A DNA stretch of 16,582 nucleotides, from NCBI GenBank assembly GCA_947460915.1, contig CANHKJ010000036.1, positions 1 to 16,582 of the forward strand. The letters run 5' to 3'. This DNA is from Verrucomicrobiia bacterium (lineage in GTDB: Bacteria > Verrucomicrobiota > Verrucomicrobiia > Verrucomicrobiales > Akkermansiaceae). How positions within the stretch are numbered: the stretch's first letter is position 1; every line of letters begins with the position of its first letter. A model generated the notes under the pieces. That model had not been told where the DNA came from and did no database searches. It worked only from the letters and a program-made list of their open reading frames with translations. Both the position numbers and the translations under genes were made by a program. Shown piece after piece: positions 14,328 to 16,582 of this stretch.

Positions 14328-15623
14328 TCAAGCAAAAACCGCGGTGACGGGTTTTCCTTTGTTGCCGACGGTGAAGGGGCGACCGCTGGCGCTGACGATG
14401 GATTTGCCGATGGGCATGCCACAGGCATGGGCGACGGTGGCGTGGAGGTCGCCGACGCTGACAGGGTCTTTTTCGACTTTTCCACCTTCGGCATCACTGG
14501 CACCGTAAACGAATCCTCCTTTGGCTCCGCCACCGGCGATGACGGAGGAAAACACCAAGGGGTGGTGACCGCGACCACTGCCATCAAAGCTGGGCTTGCG
14601 GCCGAATTCGGTTGCTACTACGACCATCGTACTTTCGAGTAAGCCGCGGGCATCGAGATCGCTGATGAGTGCCGCAAAAGCGGTGTCAAATTCACCGCCA
14701 CGGTCTTCCATGCCGCCTTCGATGTCTTTGTGCATGTCCCAACCGCCGCTTTCGACTTCGACGTAGCGGACGCCACCTTCGACCAATCGACGCGCTAGCA
14801 AGCAGCCTTGGCCGAAGCGATTTCTGCCATATTTTTCGCGCAATTCCGCGGACTCATTGTTGAGGTCGAAGCATTGCAAATCTTTGCCCTTCATCAAGCG
14901 CAGGGTGCTTTCATAAAAGTCGTTGTAGGCAATCACACTCGGGTCATTGACGGACTCGGTGAATTTCCCATCGATGTCGCGCAGCATCGCAAGGCGTTTT
15001 TGCATCACGCTGGAATCGGCCTGGCTGATGGCATGTTTCAGACCTTCGTCCGGATCCATGATCGGCAGCGGGCTCATGGTGGCGGGCAAAAATCCACTGC
15101 CGTTGTTGGCGGGGCGATTGATGCAAACACTGCTCGGCAGGGTGTCGTGGCTGGGACCAAGAAATTTGTGTGCCCATGCGCCGAGGGTAGGATGCACGAT
15201 GGTGCCGCGTTTTTCAAAGCCCGTGCGCATCAGGTAGCGCGCTTGATCGTGCACGCCGACCTTCGCAGTCATGCTGCGGATTACGGTGATTTTGTCGGCG
15301 ACTTTTGCCGTTTGCGGCAGAAAGGAGGAGACCTGAAATCCGCCCTTCGTGCTGACAGCGCTGCCAGGGCCTTTGGAGGCTCCCGTCTTGGGATCGAAGC
15401 TATCAATTTGGCTCAGGCCTCCCGAGAGTTGCAGCATGATGACCGCTTTGGCTTTGCCGAATCCTGGCAAGGTGGCGTTTTCGGCTGGGCGTGTTGTCTC
15501 GGCAGCGTTGAGAGTTTGACCGGGAACGAAGGGAAGTAGGCTGAGGCCAAAGGCGGAACGCGCCATGCGCTCGACGAATAGGCGACGTGTGATTTCATTC
15601 ACTTTGGTGTGATCGGATTTCAT
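14328..15623 (-). CDS. DUF1501 family protein with Tat signal
   Basis: The 431-residue product belongs to DUF1501, a family distantly related to alkaline phosphatase/sulfatase-like enzymes and common in Planctomycetota and Verrucomicrobiota, with no established reaction. Seen: the twin-arginine stretch TRRLFVERMARSAFGLSLL (12-30) followed by a hydrophobic core, indicating Tat export; MLQLSGGLSQIDSFDPKTGA at 63-82 with the conserved GG-S-D-FDPK pattern (D74, D77); RYVEVESGGWDMH with the conserved GWDxH; ATEFGRKPSF; GRGHHPLVFSSVIAGGG; and GGFVYGASDAEGG near the C-terminus. The candidate metal ligands of the fold are present. The mature protein should be periplasmic. The DUF1553 gene ends 25 nt upstream on the same strand, the usual order for this pair, so co-transcription is likely. 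The length matches the family. Confidence 0.92.
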   Translation of the reverse strand: MKSDHTKVNEITRRLFVERMARSAFGLSLLPFVPGQTLNAAETTRPAENATLPGFGKAKAVIMLQLSGGLSQIDSFDPKTGASKGPGSAVSTKGGFQVSSFLPQTAKVADKITVIRSMTAKVGVHDQARYLMRTGFEKRGTIVHPTLGAWAHKFLGPSHDTLPSSVCINRPANNGSGFLPATMSPLPIMDPDEGLKHAISQADSSVMQKRLAMLRDIDGKFTESVNDPSVIAYNDFYESTLRLMKGKDLQCFDLNNESAELREKYGRNRFGQGCLLARRLVEGGVRYVEVESGGWDMHKDIEGGMEDRGGEFDTAFAALISDLDARGLLESTMVVVATEFGRKPSFDGSGRGHHPLVFSSVIAGGGAKGGFVYGASDAEGGKVEKDPVSVGDLHATVAHACGMPIGKSIVSASGRPFTVGNKGKPVTAVFA

Positions 15624-15648
15624 AAGGTCGGAAAGTTTTTTGTGAGAA

Positions 15649-16582
15649 TTACGGGATGAAAAGGAATTCGCGCGAGTTGAGGAGAACCCATGCGACGTCA
15701 GAAAGTGTTAGGCCTTCTTTGAGGGCTTCGGTGGACTTGGCAATCTCGGCACTGCTTGGGGTGCGACCGAGGAAGCTGAGGTAAAGTGAGGTGATTTGAT
15801 CGGTGGGTTTTTTCTCTTGGGCCGCTGCATTCATCGCCAAGGAATTTTTGGTGATCATCTCTTGCACCGGACCATTCATCAGTTGCAGAAGTTGGGGCAC
15901 ACTGCCGTCCACGGTGTTGGTGTCGGATACGAGGCGATCGCTTTGCCCGAAGAGCCTGAGGAAATGATTTTCCGGAGCGGGTTGTTGGATTTCGCTGGCG
16001 CGGGCTAACAACAATCCATGGCGTTGGGTGGGGATGCCACCTTCATAAGAGGCTGCGAGTGCGCGGGGATTGCCGCCATTTTTTTTGCCGCCGCCGGCAC
16101 GCACCATGACGCGTTCTTTTTTCAGCTCATCGATCACGGATTTCACCGCTTCAGCTGTGATCTCGTTGTCGCCGATGTCGGTTTTCTGCAGTGTGTCGCC
16201 ACGGCGCAGAAGGATGTGGTCGGCATCGCTGCCGGTGGTCAGGGCTATGACGGAATCCCAGACTTGCTCGGCGCTCATGCGACGGATGACGGGTCCTTCA
16301 AAGCGATAGGTTTGCGGATCTTCCGGAGCCTTGCTGGCGAGGCGCTGGTAGGCGGCGGTGTGAAACAAAATGCGTTGGAACTCGCGGAGGTCAAACTTCG
16401 CTTGTTTCATGTATGTGGTGATGTGGGCGAGCAATTCAGGATTGCTGGCGGCGGAGGGATCATCGATGTCTGATACGGGTTCTTGCACGGCGAGGCCGAA
16501 AACTTTTTTCCACAAGCGATTGGCGATGGCGGTGGCAAAGCGCGGGTTCTCCGGATGCACCATCCAATCGGCAAACTGATTG
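15649..16582 (-). CDS. DUF1553 (PSD1) family protein, C-terminal part
   Basis: The gene enters from the right edge; 310 codons before the stop are visible, and the frame is open to the window end (residues NQFADWMVHPENPRFATAIA at the edge). Seen: NRLWKKVFGLAVQEPVSDID and SNPELLAHITTYMKQAKFDL, then FQRILFHTAAYQRLA and RRMSAEQVWDSVIALT, which are DUF1553 landmarks; FLRLFGQSDR followed by VPQLLQLMNGPVQEMI; and the closing SLYLSFLGRTPSSAEI with WVLLNSREFLF. In this family the N-terminus usually carries a planctomycete-type cytochrome c domain and a DUF1549 domain; these would lie outside the window. The protein is predicted to be secreted and to act with the DUF1501 partner encoded 25 nt downstream; the reaction is unknown. 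An ATG at 16563 is internal, not the start. Confidence 0.92.
   Translation of the reverse strand, partial: NQFADWMVHPENPRFATAIANRLWKKVFGLAVQEPVSDIDDPSAASNPELLAHITTYMKQAKFDLREFQRILFHTAAYQRLASKAPEDPQTYRFEGPVIRRMSAEQVWDSVIALTTGSDADHILLRRGDTLQKTDIGDNEITAEAVKSVIDELKKERVMVRAGGGKKNGGNPRALAASYEGGIPTQRHGLLLARASEIQQPAPENHFLRLFGQSDRLVSDTNTVDGSVPQLLQLMNGPVQEMITKNSLAMNAAAQEKKPTDQITSLYLSFLGRTPSSAEIAKSTEALKEGLTLSDVAWVLLNSREFLFIP

Noticed and set aside
14808..15539. 243-codon plus-strand frame
   Set aside because: It is antisense to DUF1501, whose conserved motifs fix the coding strand.
1..16582. CRISPR array, tRNA/rRNA genes, insertion sequence or prophage
   Set aside because: No regularly spaced direct repeats, no cloverleaf or rRNA-like sequence, and no transposase, integrase or phage structural motif was seen.

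Overview
The window most resembles a chromosome segment of a Verrucomicrobiota bacterium (Verrucomicrobiales-like). The lineage call is inference from gene content. Supporting it are a DUF1553/DUF1501 pair, a DUF2231 + planctomycete-type cytochrome c + leucine-rich-repeat membrane protein, a giant secreted LamG/autotransporter-repeat protein with a calcium-loop tail, Tat-type signal peptides, and weak or absent Shine-Dalgarno sites at almost every gene. No tRNA, rRNA, CRISPR array, transposase or phage gene was seen.

Layout. At the left edge is the 5' end of a Tat-exported enolase-superfamily protein (minus strand), divergent from an AlkB-type 2-oxoglutarate dioxygenase (531-1139, +). The dioxygenase converges on a YcxB-like two-TM protein (1162-1653, -), which is preceded by a broken small minus-strand gene (1695-1916). 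A long plus-strand block follows: a secreted protein of unknown function built by internal duplication (2029-4467), a small membrane protein (4532-4789), the DUF2231-cytochrome-LRR protein (4873-6402), an intergenic inverted-repeat element (6517-6627), a COG2509-type FAD-dependent oxidoreductase (6739-8292), a DedA membrane protein (8370-9011), and a 907-residue LamG/beta-strand-repeat surface protein (9140-11863) that follows a long hairpin.

The right third is all on the minus strand. Read in transcription order, RNase PH (rph), a 106-residue unknown protein and ribose-phosphate pyrophosphokinase (prs) form a tight cluster whose end meets the surface-protein gene tail to tail, with 8 nt between stops. 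Further right are a second copy of the inverted-repeat family (14099-14189) and the DUF1553-DUF1501 pair, in which the DUF1553 gene runs off the window.

Functionally the window mixes housekeeping genes (rph, prs, DedA, alkylation repair) with the cell-envelope and secreted inventory typical of Verrucomicrobiota and Planctomycetota. I see no clear new defence or biosynthetic system. The items most worth a second look are the internally duplicated secreted protein, the 5' hairpin before the surface-protein gene, the shared inverted-repeat family, the small gene split by an in-frame stop, and a strong ribosome-binding site that does not sit at the DedA start.
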